The position numbers and the translations under genes were made by a program. A stretch of DNA of 64,000 nucleotides, from the NCBI GenBank assembly GCA_039105265.1, contig JAPFFF010000031.1:1364001-1428000 (forward strand). Reading direction: 5' to 3'. Under the pieces are notes generated by a model. The model made no database searches. It was not told the origin of the DNA and was given only the letters and a program-made list of their open reading frames with translations. The stretch is from Tritrichomonas musculus (lineage: Eukaryota; Parabasalia; Tritrichomonadida; Tritrichomonadidae). The stretch's first letter is position 1. Every line of letters begins with the position of its first letter. This document shows positions 9,201-19,008 of the stretch, in pieces.

Positions 9201-10420
9201 ATTGAATCTGTGTCGGTTATTTTACGATAACCGCCAAATTTTGTTTGAGTAAGTCTGCTTGCTTCGAGTCCTTTGCCGTAGTTCTTCGAGGGAGAATCTA
9301 ATCGTACAGGAATCTTGCTGATGCCAGATGAAGCTGAAGTGTTATCTTCAAAAAGGCGTGAGTGCTTTTCGGGACTTCCCATAATTTCGGATGCAATGCC
9401 AAAAATCTGTTCAACAGTAAGATCATTCTTATTCGGAATGTTTGGCTCTACTACATCATCGTATAACTTTTCAATTGAAACTTGTTCGTTTATTTCTTCC
9501 TCTTCTTCTTCAATTTCTGTTTCGGGAACTTTTTGATTTGGTATTTGGTCGACTGATTCTTGGTTTTGATTTGAGTCTTGTATAGTAGAATAATGAGAAG
9601 GCGAATCTTGCATTATTAATGAGTGTCTTTCTTTGCGCTTTTCTGGAGAGTCAAATAAGATACTTGATTCAACCAAATCTTCTGGTGTTTGAGTATATTC
9701 TTTAAATGCTTTAACAAAGGAGCTTTGAGTATCTTTCTTGCTTTTGTATGTAATTGAACTATTGGTTGGGAAGAAATCTGTAGCATTAATTTTCTTTTGT
9801 TTTAAGAGTTCACGAATTGGTAATTTCGGTATATGGCCAATTCCAAATTCATCTGATGTATTGCTTATGTCAAAACTTAATTTTTCCATCATTTCAATGG
9901 TCTGATTAAACTTGATATCACTACGATTGATACTTTTGGAATCCTTTATATCGTTGGAATTTATTACAACTGTTTCATCAGCTCTAGATAAGGTAACTGG
10001 ATCCATAGAAGTAAGTAGAAATCCATCATAGAGCTTAGGCTGAACAAGTGGCTGTAAAGATAACGATTTTTCTTTTTCGTCTTTAGTAACTCTTTGATTG
10101 TCAATAAATTCAATGTCTGAGTTGATTGTAATGAGAGTCATTAATCGATAATTTGGATTTCTTGAAATCGGCGAATCTTGAATTTTAATATTACGAATTG
10201 TTGAGCACAATGGAGCTCCTGCAAAATCTGATATTAGTGTATTTGTCGCATTTACAGATAATACTTCTTGAAGTCTGTTTAAAAAACGAAATGTTGAAAT
10301 ATTTGAATTTGATACGTCAACATAGACGGATTTCAACGGAATTGATGATTCTTTAATATTACGGCGTTTTGGCTTAGTAGTATTCTTTTGATTTGTTGAT
10401 GATGTTTTTCTTCGATTCAT
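6230..10420 (-). CDS. Large acidic repeat protein with SKDMPxPxWVV repeats
   Basis: A 1396-aa protein; the first ATG in frame is at 10418-10420 (upstream in-frame codons are non-ATG). The N-terminus is basic (MNRRKTSSTNQKN...KPKRR, nuclear-signal-like). About 200 residues of non-repetitive sequence follow, with a hydrophobic/beta-looking part (YRLMTLITINSDIEFIDNQR), then a Ser-rich linker with SP sites. From about residue 470 it is an acidic Glu/Asn/Gln array in which about a dozen units share an EEPSKDMPDPDWVVDE-like core with a conserved tryptophan, spaced by NEQP and ENQE runs. It closes with two QPSWVIPE-like units at the C-terminus. Function is unknown. The regular SKDMP-x-P-x-W core suggests a repeated short binding motif. 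The repeats probably expand and contract by slippage. Confidence 0.72.
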   Translation of the reverse strand: MNRRKTSSTNQKNTTKPKRRNIKESSIPLKSVYVDVSNSNISTFRFLNRLQEVLSVNATNTLISDFAGAPLCSTIRNIKIQDSPISRNPNYRLMTLITINSDIEFIDNQRVTKDEKEKSLSLQPLVQPKLYDGFLLTSMDPVTLSRADETVVINSNDIKDSKSINRSDIKFNQTIEMMEKLSFDISNTSDEFGIGHIPKLPIRELLKQKKINATDFFPTNSSITYKSKKDTQSSFVKAFKEYTQTPEDLVESSILFDSPEKRKERHSLIMQDSPSHYSTIQDSNQNQESVDQIPNQKVPETEIEEEEEEINEQVSIEKLYDDVVEPNIPNKNDLTVEQIFGIASEIMGSPEKHSRLFEDNTSASSGISKIPVRLDSPSKNYGKGLEASRLTQTKFGGYRKITDTDSISSEADDFANSLNEEEDKYATTEDDIKINFSGFEEEEEEAEQNQFSQPSKDMTDQEWVTSEGAENKAFNEEEQSNENQEEEENLHEQELQNPNEEENLLEQPVNNEEENLLEQPVNNEEENLHEQELQNPNEEENLHEQPVNNEEENLNEQPVRNDQEEPSKDMPDPDWVVNEDAENRDINEQPRQELETTENQELQAEPSKDMLDPSWVINEDEENKTTEESKDLNEQPTQEEPAATENSQDLLDANEGNISNEQEGDKNEAGDQNWVASDDLININSNATTDVTMSEQDLINSSLNITTTENKGLQEEPSKDMPDPDWVVDENAENKDSNEQPSQEEQATNSQDLLITNQEGTTNENEIASTNESLENKELQEEPSKDMPNSNWIASEGIENIDSNETITEPATSDQALLNSNENLGNQPEAPENQELQSEPSKDMPSPSWVVDENASNSDLNEQPTQEEIPASNERDLLDANETPVNQELQTEPSKDMPDPSWVVDENAVNSDLNEQPTQEEIPASNEQPTQEEIPASSERDLLNTNETPVNQEGIISDEQAGGKNEEGNPNWAASDDLININSNATTDITMSEQDLMNSNEQPENQEQIENQEGNNLEEPAPPSKDMPTPDWVVPEDQVLNSQTKEATPNELEAPNSNETPATQEERAPPASDMTPETSTNEPVTQPETTTNEPTENQEEPAPPSKDMPTPDWVVSEDQEEQVLNSQTKEATPNELEAQNPNETPATQEEQAPPASDMTPETTTNETVTQPETPATNEPTENPEEPAPPSKDMPNPDWVVPEELEDQVLNGQMMPDAPPQEEATVAVTERSLDVENKEETSFNNYDPNVIAMLDQQVQPRETVDINNLPPPAQQQEPEQKHEIPAFESSSPLDFSTSTQEPSENQQEKPKDTHEVDAAAAAQESSSLEFSLSTQDHQNEDTNQNELPKEDAQESSSIDLSLSQDQPENQQGQPSWVIPEDGQPKSEDPSWVIPEGN

Positions 10421-10640
10421 CAGTATCAAGATTTCTAAATATTTGAAAGACGTTTAAATTTGAAAGAACGGATTTTTAAAATTTGTTAAAATACTTTCTT
10501 TTTGTGAATAATAATATCGGTCAAATGTATAAAAGCAAAATAAATATAAAGAAATCAAAAGTTTTTAAATCTAAAAAAAAAAAAAAATATTTTCATCTAA
10601 CATGTCATTTTTATGTTAGGATCCTATTTAGTGAAGATTT

Positions 10641-11132
10641 TTAATCATTTTGTTGATCAAAATAATCATTTTGTTGATTATAGTAATCATTTTGTTGATC
10701 ATAGTAATCATTTTGTTGATCAAAATAATCATTTGTTTGATCAAAATAATCGAATGATACAGCATAGTTTTGGTCATTCATTTCTTGATCTTCATTTAGG
10801 AATGTTTCAATAATGTTCCTATTTTTCTCATACCATTCAATCAGCTTTTCTCCTTTTCTACTTTTTTCTTCACGGGTCAATGAAAGGTGCAAGTTTTTAT
10901 TATTGCAAGCTGAAATTGCTGCATTTCGAAGTTCTGCTAGTTTCACTTTAGCTCCAAATAATTGTTGCAATTGATGAAACATTTCTGTCTTTTTCCAGCT
11001 GATTTTGCTTATATGTCCTTCTCCAAAAGACATATCTATAAATGATATGAAATCATCATTATAAAATTTATTCTCAAAATAATGTTGAATAAATTGAATA
11101 TTTTCTGAAGTATGGCTTATAAACTTTTTCAT
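10641..11132 (-). CDS. Hypothetical protein with YFDQQND repeat tail
   Basis: A 163-aa frame starting at the ATG at 11130-11132. Residues 1-115 are a helical, mixed-charge domain (WKKTEMFHQLQQLFGAKVKL and SLTREEKSRKGEKLIEWYEK). Its Trp/Glu/Leu pattern resembles small trichomonad DNA-binding or regulatory proteins, but I cannot assign a family. The last 40 residues are about six copies of the heptad Y-[FY]-D-Q-Q-N-D, encoded by a 21-bp tandem repeat at about 10641-10745. This is a prion-like Asn/Gln/Tyr composition. The frame ends where the repeat ends. Confidence 0.6.
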   Translation of the reverse strand: MKKFISHTSENIQFIQHYFENKFYNDDFISFIDMSFGEGHISKISWKKTEMFHQLQQLFGAKVKLAELRNAAISACNNKNLHLSLTREEKSRKGEKLIEWYEKNRNIIETFLNEDQEMNDQNYAVSFDYFDQTNDYFDQQNDYYDQQNDYYNQQNDYFDQQND

Positions 11133-11673
11133 AAAAAATTGATCTAAAATTTTACTTCAATTTTGAGACGATTCATCTTTTTGAGAGATTTTATTTTTAT
11201 TTTAAATTATTTACGGTAGATGAAGTTTTTGATCAAAAATATCTTAAAATTTTACTTCAATTTTATTGTCGTTCTAACTTTTTGATTGAATTGTTTTGAT
11301 ATAAAATTCTCCAAGAATTTGTCTTCTTCTTTTAAATGAAATGTATTTTCATTGTTATTTTTTTAAGACTTAAAAATCAAGAGTGTTATTTCATATATTT
11401 TGAGTAAATAATTCGAAATAATCCACATTTCTCATTTTTATGGAATATTGATTTTTATTATTTTAAAAAAAGTTTCATTTGTATTCTGACAAAGATATTT
11501 GAACCAATAATAATAGAAATTTGATTTTAAGGTCTCAGAAACTATCAGTTATTATATTGGCCATCAATATAACAAAGCTAGCATATATATATAAATTTAT
11601 AAATTTATAATAATTTAAACAATAATAATAAACTTATGACTAAATAATTGAAAGATACATAACAAAAAGATAT

Positions 11674-12011
11674 TTAAGGGACCACTATCATATTTTTTTG
11701 TAAACATTTCAATATTGAGAAAACTCATAGAAAAGAAAATTCAATAGTTGTTATCTCGGAAAAAGTTTAAAACTTTAAAATTTCACCATTCCGATCATTT
11801 TGGTAAAATTTTTACTCCTTTCAACTTTTCAATTTTTATTGAAAAAAGGGAATAGGCTTAAAAGAAGAATAGAAATAAATGATATGTAATTTATACAATT
11901 TATATATACCAAAATATAGCAAAAATACTCAAGAAATAATTTTTTTTAAGTCAATTAATTTTGTGATAACTCATAGAATTTTTAACATAGAATTTGATAG
12001 TGGTCCCTTAA
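11674..12011. mobile_element. TTAA-bounded MITE, 338 bp
   Basis: A perfect 17-bp inverted repeat TTAAGGGACCACTATCA lies at 11674-11690 and its reverse complement at 11995-12011. If the outer TTAA is the target duplication, the element starts GGGACCACTATCA, as in piggyBac-type elements. The interior is AT-rich without a gene. The rest of 11133-12370 holds nothing I can assign. Confidence 0.65.
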
Positions 12012-12370
12012 AAAAAAAAAAAAAATGAAAACATCAAATTTTCTCAATTGTATATAAATAAATTCCTTTTAGAAGCATTTTTGTTTCATTATTAAAAAAG
12101 TTATTGTTGAGATAGATATGTAATAAATTTTTGATCGGAGTACTGAAATATACTCAAATTTTCATTAAAAAATTAAAAATCAATTCAATTATAACTTTAA
12201 AATTTTAATGAAATTGATAAACTTGTAAGATACATTAATACAGTTAATCCGATTGTCTTGGACCAACTCAAATGGTCTTGGACCAATTACTTTAATTGAG
12301 AGAATTTCTTGAAATTTGAATGATTTTTTATTTATAATTTTGTGAAAGCAGTCAATTTTGAAAGTAAAAT

Positions 12371-13765
12371 GAAAAATCGGTTTTACCATCGATCCACTTT
12401 TTGAAGGAAACTTTCTCTCAATTTTAATAAAAATATTGAGAGAAGTATTCAATATTTGAATGTATTCAAAAAACTTTTCATCAAAAAGTTGATATCGTCA
12501 TCTTTTCAAAAAGTTCGCGATACGTTAATTAGCATATTGCGCGGTATTTTTATAAAGAAGATGACGAAGTTCATAAACAGAATTAAATGAGATACGGAAT
12601 TACAAGAAGACGGGGCACAGAAACAAGAGAAGACTAGATACAGATTCAGATGTAGATGAGATACAGATTCAGATGAAGATGAGGTACAGATTTAGGTGAA
12701 GATGAGGTTCAGATTCAGGTGAAGATGAGATTCAGATTCAGAAGAATACAAGATACAGATTCAGATGAAGATGAGGTTCAGATTCAGGTGAAGATGAGGT
12801 TCAGATTCAGAAGAATACGAAATACAGATTCAGATGAAGACGAAATACAGATTCAGAAGAATACAAGATACAGATTCAGATGAAGATGAGGTACAGATTT
12901 AGGTGAAGATGAGGTTCAGATTCAGGTGAAGATGAGATTCAGATTCAGAAGAATACAAGATACAGATTCAGATTCAGATGAGGTACTGATTAAGATGAAG
13001 ATGAGGTTCAGATTCAGAAGAATACGAAATACAGATGAAGATGAGATACAGATTCAGATGAGGTACAGATTAAGATGAAGATGAGATACAGATTCCGAAG
13101 AAGACGAAATACAGATTCAGATGAAGACGAAATACAGATTCAGAAGAATACAAGATACAGATTCAGATGAAGACGAAATACAGATTCAGGTGAAAATGAG
13201 GTACAGATTCAGAAGAATACAAGATACAGATTCAGATGAAGATGAGGTACAGATTCAGAAGAATACAAGATACAGATTCAGAAGAATAAAAGATACTGAT
13301 TCAGATGAAGACGAAGTATAAATTTTGTCTGAAGTTCGTTTATGAACTTCGTCATCTTATATGGCTCGCAACAGAAAATGCTTAATTTATTGATTTTTCT
13401 TTTTTTTTATAAACTTTTTCTCTTTTTACTTAGAATTTATATTTTTATTCATTTTTTTCTTGACTTTGCTACTTAGAGATTGATATCGTAATATGATGTT
13501 TTATATATATCTTTTTTCATATAATTTTTTACGTTATTTATTTATTATTTGTGTTATATTTATATAATTTCTGTTTTTCTTTATACTATTATCTTTTTTT
13601 ATGAAGATATTTTAATTTTAATATGAACTTTTTCAATGAAAAAAATTTGAATGAAAAAAAATTCTCTCAATAATTCTTAGGATTTTATATTTTTGTACTT
13701 AACATCTTCACTTTTTGAGAGTATAAACCATTCAAAAAGTGGATCGATGGAAAATCCGATTGCCC
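12371..13765. mobile_element. Mutator-like element, about 1.4 kb, non-autonomous, carrying a minisatellite
   Basis: Inverted termini of about 35 bp: the left begins GAAAAATCGG and the right (reverse complement) begins GGGCAATCGG. Both continue CCATCGATCCACTTTTTGAA. A 9-bp target duplication AAGTAAAAT flanks it (12362-12370 and 13766-13774). A second, inner inverted repeat AAGATGACGAAGTTCATAAA lies at about 12558 and, inverted, about 13337-13356, bracketing a minisatellite. There is no transposase. The end sequence CCACTTTTTGAA and the 9-bp duplication put it in the same family as 3736-4129. Confidence 0.78.
12590..13320 (+). repeat. Degenerate minisatellite (AGATTCAGATGAAGATGAG-type units)
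   Basis: About 730 bp of imperfect tandem units such as GATACAGATTCAGATGAAG, GAGGTTCAGATTCAGGTGAA and AGAAGAATACAAGATACAG. The higher-order unit is roughly 40-70 bp. It lies in the centre of the Mutator-like element between the inner inverted repeats. A short frame at 13121-13321 is a by-product of the repeat, not a gene. Confidence 0.85.
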
Positions 13766-13774
13766 AAGTAAAAT

Positions 13775-15422
13775 AATTTTTCTCTCACAATATAGTACAA
13801 GATATTTTCTGATATAAATTAACCTTAAACGATCATTTTTAAAGGTTAATTTGTATTGTTTTGCTGATGATAAACTAGATATGATAAACGCTCAATTATT
13901 CATTCAATTTTTTTTCAATTAAATAAAATTCATTTCTGATAAAATTTCAGAGCAGTTTTTTGATAATTTGCTTTTATAATCAATATTCTTAAAATTAAAA
14001 TGATTTCCTCATATTATTTACTCTATTTAATAATAATATCTTTATTATTATCATTTTTAATTATTTATAAATAATTAGCTTAGTTTTACCGCAAGAAATT
14101 TAATAATATTTTTAAAATCTCATTATTATTTTTAAATAAGCTCTGAATTTTTTTAGAAATATAAAACGACGAGCTTTCCGATGTTTTCCATCTTCGATTT
14201 GACGTTTTATGCGTTTTTTATCTACATTCAAGCCATGATAAGTTAAAAAAAAGCATTGCTTAAATGCTAAATTCGATTTTTTTAATAATATTTATGACAA
14301 ACCTTAAATATAAAGTTTCTTTTGATGATATATAGACGTATGCTATTATATAAAAACGATATGCTCGTGGTAAGATTTGCAAATACACCAAGATTTTAAG
14401 ATATGCAAAATATTAAATTGATTTTATTTTCACCAAAACCGTTTTACTTTTTCCTTTACCATCAATATAAGTATAGTATTAGGGATATTTTATTAATTAC
14501 AAAATGCCAAATCCAATTCAACATTTATATAAACAATAAAACAAGGGAAGAAAACAAAATTTACTCGGATAGTTGTAAGTTTTGATAAGACCAAAATTGA
14601 AGGATTATATTAATAATTGAAATTTCAATAAAAATAAAATTATTTTTTCTAATAGTTTATCTCAATTATTGGTTTTACTTCATTCATTTATACTCAGAAA
14701 AATTGTGAGAATAAATGAATATTAAAAATAAAGGAGAAAGGAGTCCGTTATTTTGTACGTTAATTCTTTTTATAAAAAACCTTTTTATAAGACTATATAT
14801 TTTTTTTTTTACAATTTTTTATTGATGAACATGATTTTAAAAGATATATCAATATATATATTAAAGCAATTAGTTTTTCTTTTTCAATAATATGGATATA
14901 AGTAAAATCATTTTTGAAATTATAATTATAAAGTTTTGTTATTAATAATCCACTACCACAAAATGTTTAAGTGGCCCATAATAATTGTAAATGTTTGCTA
15001 AAAAATGAAATTTGTAGTAAGAATTTCAAGTTATTCACAATTCTAATTATAAAAAAAAAAATGGGATTTTTTGTTTCTTAACATTGGGTAGTCATTAATA
15101 TTATAGACAAAACTCATAAAAGGCAGTAATGGTTGTTTTTTGCATACAAAAAAAAAAAATATATAATATGAAAATTTCTCAAAAGGAAATATAAACCTAA
15201 TTAGGTTAAATTATAATAATATATTCATAAATTATAAGGATTTCAGATTGATATGCGTTGTTTCTTACTTTTTTCATAATTAATGACTGATTATATTGAA
15301 ACATTTTTCAAAAATTGCTGGTATTCATCAGAGAATAATGCATAATATTTTGATAATAAAAGAAATAAGTAATAAAAATCATGAAAAGAACTGATTTTCA
15401 ATAAATATTATTATTAATTTTT
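13775..15422. other. Intergenic AT-rich DNA, nothing recognised
   Basis: I find no convincing coding frame, RNA gene or paired repeat here. There are poly-A/T tracts and short ATATAT runs only. A 60-codon frame near 14403-14585 has no domain-like composition and is discounted. Confidence 0.5.
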
Positions 15423-15430
15423 AATTTGAT

Positions 15431-16813
15431 AGAGGTGCGGACACCTACTTTAAATTTTTAACGTTTATAAAAATACGTATATCTTTTTATGTATTAATAA
15501 TTACTAAATAACATTTTGATATTATATTCTAGTGCACTTATTTAATATATTTATTATTTAAATATTTTAAAATATCAATTATATAAGTTATAATAACACA
15601 AACAAGTATCCTATGAAAATAACCCAAACCAGCCACCTGATAGATGGATTGAAATTATAATGATTAATTATTATATATATTGGAAACTAATGATTAATTA
15701 TGCATTTTGTTATTTTATAAATATTTCATATTTTGTTAAAAAGTTCATTTTAATGAATTTTTACATATTTTTTTGAAATATCTAAATAAATAAAGAATTT
15801 ATTTAGATTATAATTACATTTAAATATTGTACATTTAATTTAATAAAGATATGCTAAATTTAGTTTAATTTGATTCAGGGGGCCGAGCTGCAAATATCAA
15901 TTTTAAAATCATAAACATTAATAACGATTTTTTTTCAATAAAAAATTTTTATTAAAATATTTTGCAAATATCTTTTTATATTTATATGTATATCATAGAT
16001 TATATAACTTTTAATAATATTATATATACTATAAAAATATTTAAAATAAATATAAACAATTAAATAAACTTTATATAACTGTATATTCTAACTATAGAAC
16101 AATTATAATTTCAAAGCGTTTCTAATAAAATGTTTATTTGAGAGAAATGGAATAAATAATTTTCTTTATATATTTTGAAGTTTAATTAAAATTTAAATCA
16201 AATGTAGAAAGTTTTTTTTCATTAATTTTTTTTTTCATAAATTTTGAATAAAAAAAATCTTCAAGAATAAAATTGAGAATATAGTAAATAATAATTGAGA
16301 GTCGTTGTATTTAAGTTCATATCTTAATATGTAATTTATTATTTTATTATATTATAATAATTATATGATATAAATAAAATATATAACAATTATATATTAA
16401 TAATATAATTTTAAAATACTTTTTTTTATTAAATTTGGCCCATTTTCATTTTCTCAATTTTTTTTTGGGCCAATTTAAGTGGAAACTATATCATACATTA
16501 ATAATCAAATAATAACAAACGAGACACATTTTTTTAAATAGTATAAAAATGATTTTTATCATGTTTTTATTACTTTTTTTCTTCTAAATAATAGATTTTT
16601 CTCTTAATTACATAATTTCTATAGTTTACATATTTTTATATTTTTTTCAGTGGTTTATATTTTTCTACCTCAGAAAAAAAATCATATATCACCACAAGTC
16701 GGCCCCGTGGACGAAAATAAAAAAAAATTATATCATTATAATGCTCATAAAAATTAATTAATATATGCGAATTTTGGTGCGAATCTAAATCACTTCACCC
16801 TGTCCGCACCTCT
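15431..16813. mobile_element. hAT-like (or P-like) non-autonomous element, 1383 bp
   Basis: A perfect 13-bp inverted repeat AGAGGTGCGGACA (15431-15443) has its reverse complement at 16801-16813. It is flanked by an 8-bp direct repeat AATTTGAT (15423-15430 and 16814-16821). An 8-bp duplication with short G-rich termini fits hAT elements; P elements also make 8-bp duplications. The interior is AT-rich with no transposase. It also contains a G/C-rich pair near 15876 (CAGGGGGCCGAGCTG) and 16695-16709 (inverted, imperfect), possibly the remains of a second, internal element. A third AATTTGAT copy sits at 15867-15874. Confidence 0.75.
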
Positions 16814-16980
16814 AATTTGATATTAAAAAAAAACAATTTATTGCTAAATATCTATTAAAAATATAAAAGATAATGTTTTATAAATATTTTGTTTTAATCA
16901 AATATCAAATTTTCTCTTATTAGAGAACTGGCCAAAGTAAAAATTAACTTTTTCAATGGATTTTTTTAATATATTCTTAA

Positions 16981-17751
16981 ATGACAAATTTGCAGGCAAA
17001 CAAATCAAATCAATATCTTTTGATGACCGAATCGGTTTTGGCTAAACGAGCAAAGCGAAATCGCAGTAATACAGATTTTTTTGAAGATATTTTTTCAAAA
17101 AATGTTCAAAAATTATTAAATAATGACGAAAAAGAACAAATACGGATTTTATGTGATTGCGCATCGAGAATACCAAAATTCCAAATGGAAGATTATTACT
17201 CTTTTTTAAAATCTCTAATTAGTTATTCAAATATAGATTATGGAAATCTCAAAAAAGCAATCCTTCTGAATTTTATTTCAATAAATTCTATTGTAAAGTA
17301 CCATGGATGCCGTGGTCAAATAATTGCATTTAACGAAACGAAAATTGCATCATTAATAAAAAAAAATCGTAACTTTTTCAGACGTTTTTTACTCAATCAA
17401 AATTATTGTGTTCAAATATCTCCAGAAATTGCCAACTATATAATTTCAAAGAACGGAAAAGTTGCCAAAGATAAAGGTGAAGTATTTTTCTCAATTTTGG
17501 AGATTTTAAGAAATCTAAAAATATCTTTAAAATTTTATTTTATTATATATCAAAATTTGAAAAATCCAAATTCATTTCCTACTTTTACAATAAAGAAAGA
17601 AATTAAGGATGTTGCCCACTGCCCAATTATGCATGGCATTAAAAAAATCTGCCCTGCCCACATGGGCAATGCATTTTTTTATATAAATATATTAAATTTT
17701 TTTGCATTGATAATGTGTATAAATTTTTCTTTTAAATATTTTTTTAATTAA
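16981..17751 (+). CDS. Hypothetical protein, possible transposon-derived N-terminal part
   Basis: A 256-aa frame from the ATG at 16981. Residues 1-205 look like a real basic/helical protein (VLAKRAKRNRSNTDFFEDIF, then KSLISYSNIDYGNLKKAILL and NFFRRFLLNQNYCVQISPEI). The last 50 residues run into a stretch of TGCCCA motifs and hydrophobic codons (about 17605 onward). That join suggests the true C-terminus has been replaced by inserted or rearranged DNA. It lies 1.26 kb upstream of a P-like transposase on the same strand and could once have belonged to it, but I see no shared motif that proves this. Function is unknown. Confidence 0.45.
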   Translation: MTNLQANKSNQYLLMTESVLAKRAKRNRSNTDFFEDIFSKNVQKLLNNDEKEQIRILCDCASRIPKFQMEDYYSFLKSLISYSNIDYGNLKKAILLNFISINSIVKYHGCRGQIIAFNETKIASLIKKNRNFFRRFLLNQNYCVQISPEIANYIISKNGKVAKDKGEVFFSILEILRNLKISLKFYFIIYQNLKNPNSFPTFTIKKEIKDVAHCPIMHGIKKICPAHMGNAFFYINILNFFALIMCINFSFKYFFN

Positions 17752-19008
17752 AAAAAAATATCTAAATTTTATATTATATATGTAAAAATTGAATTGTTTA
17801 TATTGGGCAATAAACCTTTGAAATTTTTGGGCATGGGCGCCCATGCCCATCATTCAAAATTTGAAAGAATTTCAATAGTTTACATGCTGGGCAGTACTGC
17901 CCACTTTCATAAGGTCAAATGTGGTCAAATAAATTAACCTTTTTACCCAAGCTTTTTTATAATTAATTATGTTAAAATATGCATTTATTTTCTTAAAATA
18001 CCTCAAATAAGCTCGGAAATGCTTTTTGGAGCTTTTTTTACTGTGATTTAGAAGCTGTTTATTGCAATCATCTGAATCAATAATAATTAAATCGGGATAT
18101 AACAATAAGAAGCTCCAAAATACAGTAAAAAAGCTCAGAAGAGCATTTATAAGCTATATATTTCTATTTCAAGAACTGGTTGTTCCTATACTTTATATTG
18201 AAAGAAGTAATATTTGAATATTATTCCTTTATTCTTTTTTTTTATTTTTAAATTTATAAATTTATGACAATTACTAAGAATATGTTTATCAAATATATTA
18301 AAATTAAAATGATTCAGATTATCCTATAAAAAAAATATAAAATATCATATGTTAAAAACTGTTATAGCATTTTTAACCACCATCATTATGATAATCACAT
18401 TGTGATGATTCTTTTGAGACCCAATTTGATGTGTTTATTTAAAAAGGATATCATAATATGAGCCCTCTAATATACTCTATTAGATTTTAAAGAAATTCGG
18501 CCCTCAATTTTTTGAATGAGTTCTTTGAAATTTTTTTCCAGATTTGTTTGCTTTTTTTACAATCAAAAATGAAAAAAGAATAACAAAATATAAAATTGTA
18601 GAAATAAATGAAGATAAATATACTTATTTACTTCTTTAATGATGAAAATAATTTAACTTTATGATTTATATTAAATTCATAAAAATATTTTTCACAAAAT
18701 TTAATTTGAATACCAAATATATTATGTAATAATGCTTTTTACTTCAAAATATTACTAAGTTTACATTTTTTATGAAAAGCATTTCAACAATTCTCATATA
18801 AAAATGAAATAATTTGAATAATTCTTAATGATTATTTATTATTTTCCTATTTTGTACTAGTTTGGTAAAATTTTTAATCAAAAAAAAAAAAAAATATAAA
18901 TATAGCGAATAAACCTTTTTTTGAAAAGAAAATTTTAAAAAATGTGGTTATATTTTTTTTTGGGCAATTTCTAAAAAATCTTGGGCATTTTGGGCAAATT
19001 TTTTATAA
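17752..19008. other. Intergenic block with TGCCCA/TGGGCA motif clusters and an inverted repeat
   Basis: There is no gene. TGCCCA or TGGGCA occurs repeatedly at 17612-17665, 17805-17900 (including GGGCGCCCATGCCCAT and GGGCAGTACTGCCCA) and 18958-19000. This looks like the subterminal motif clusters of a DNA transposon inserted between the frame at 16981 and the transposase at 19009. An imperfect inverted repeat with core AGCTTTTTTACTGT lies at about 18005-18060, pairing with about 18110-18155. The remainder is AT-rich. Confidence 0.4.

Noticed and set aside
12189-12452. 87-codon minus-strand frame
   Set aside because: It runs through the end of the Mutator-like element and has no domain-like composition.
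13121-13321. Plus-strand frame reading RIQDTDSDEDE repeats
   Set aside because: A product of the minisatellite; it has no support outside the repeat.
17605-19000. A defined transposon bounded by TGCCCA motifs
   Set aside because: I could not find matching ends or a target duplication, so only the motif cluster is reported.
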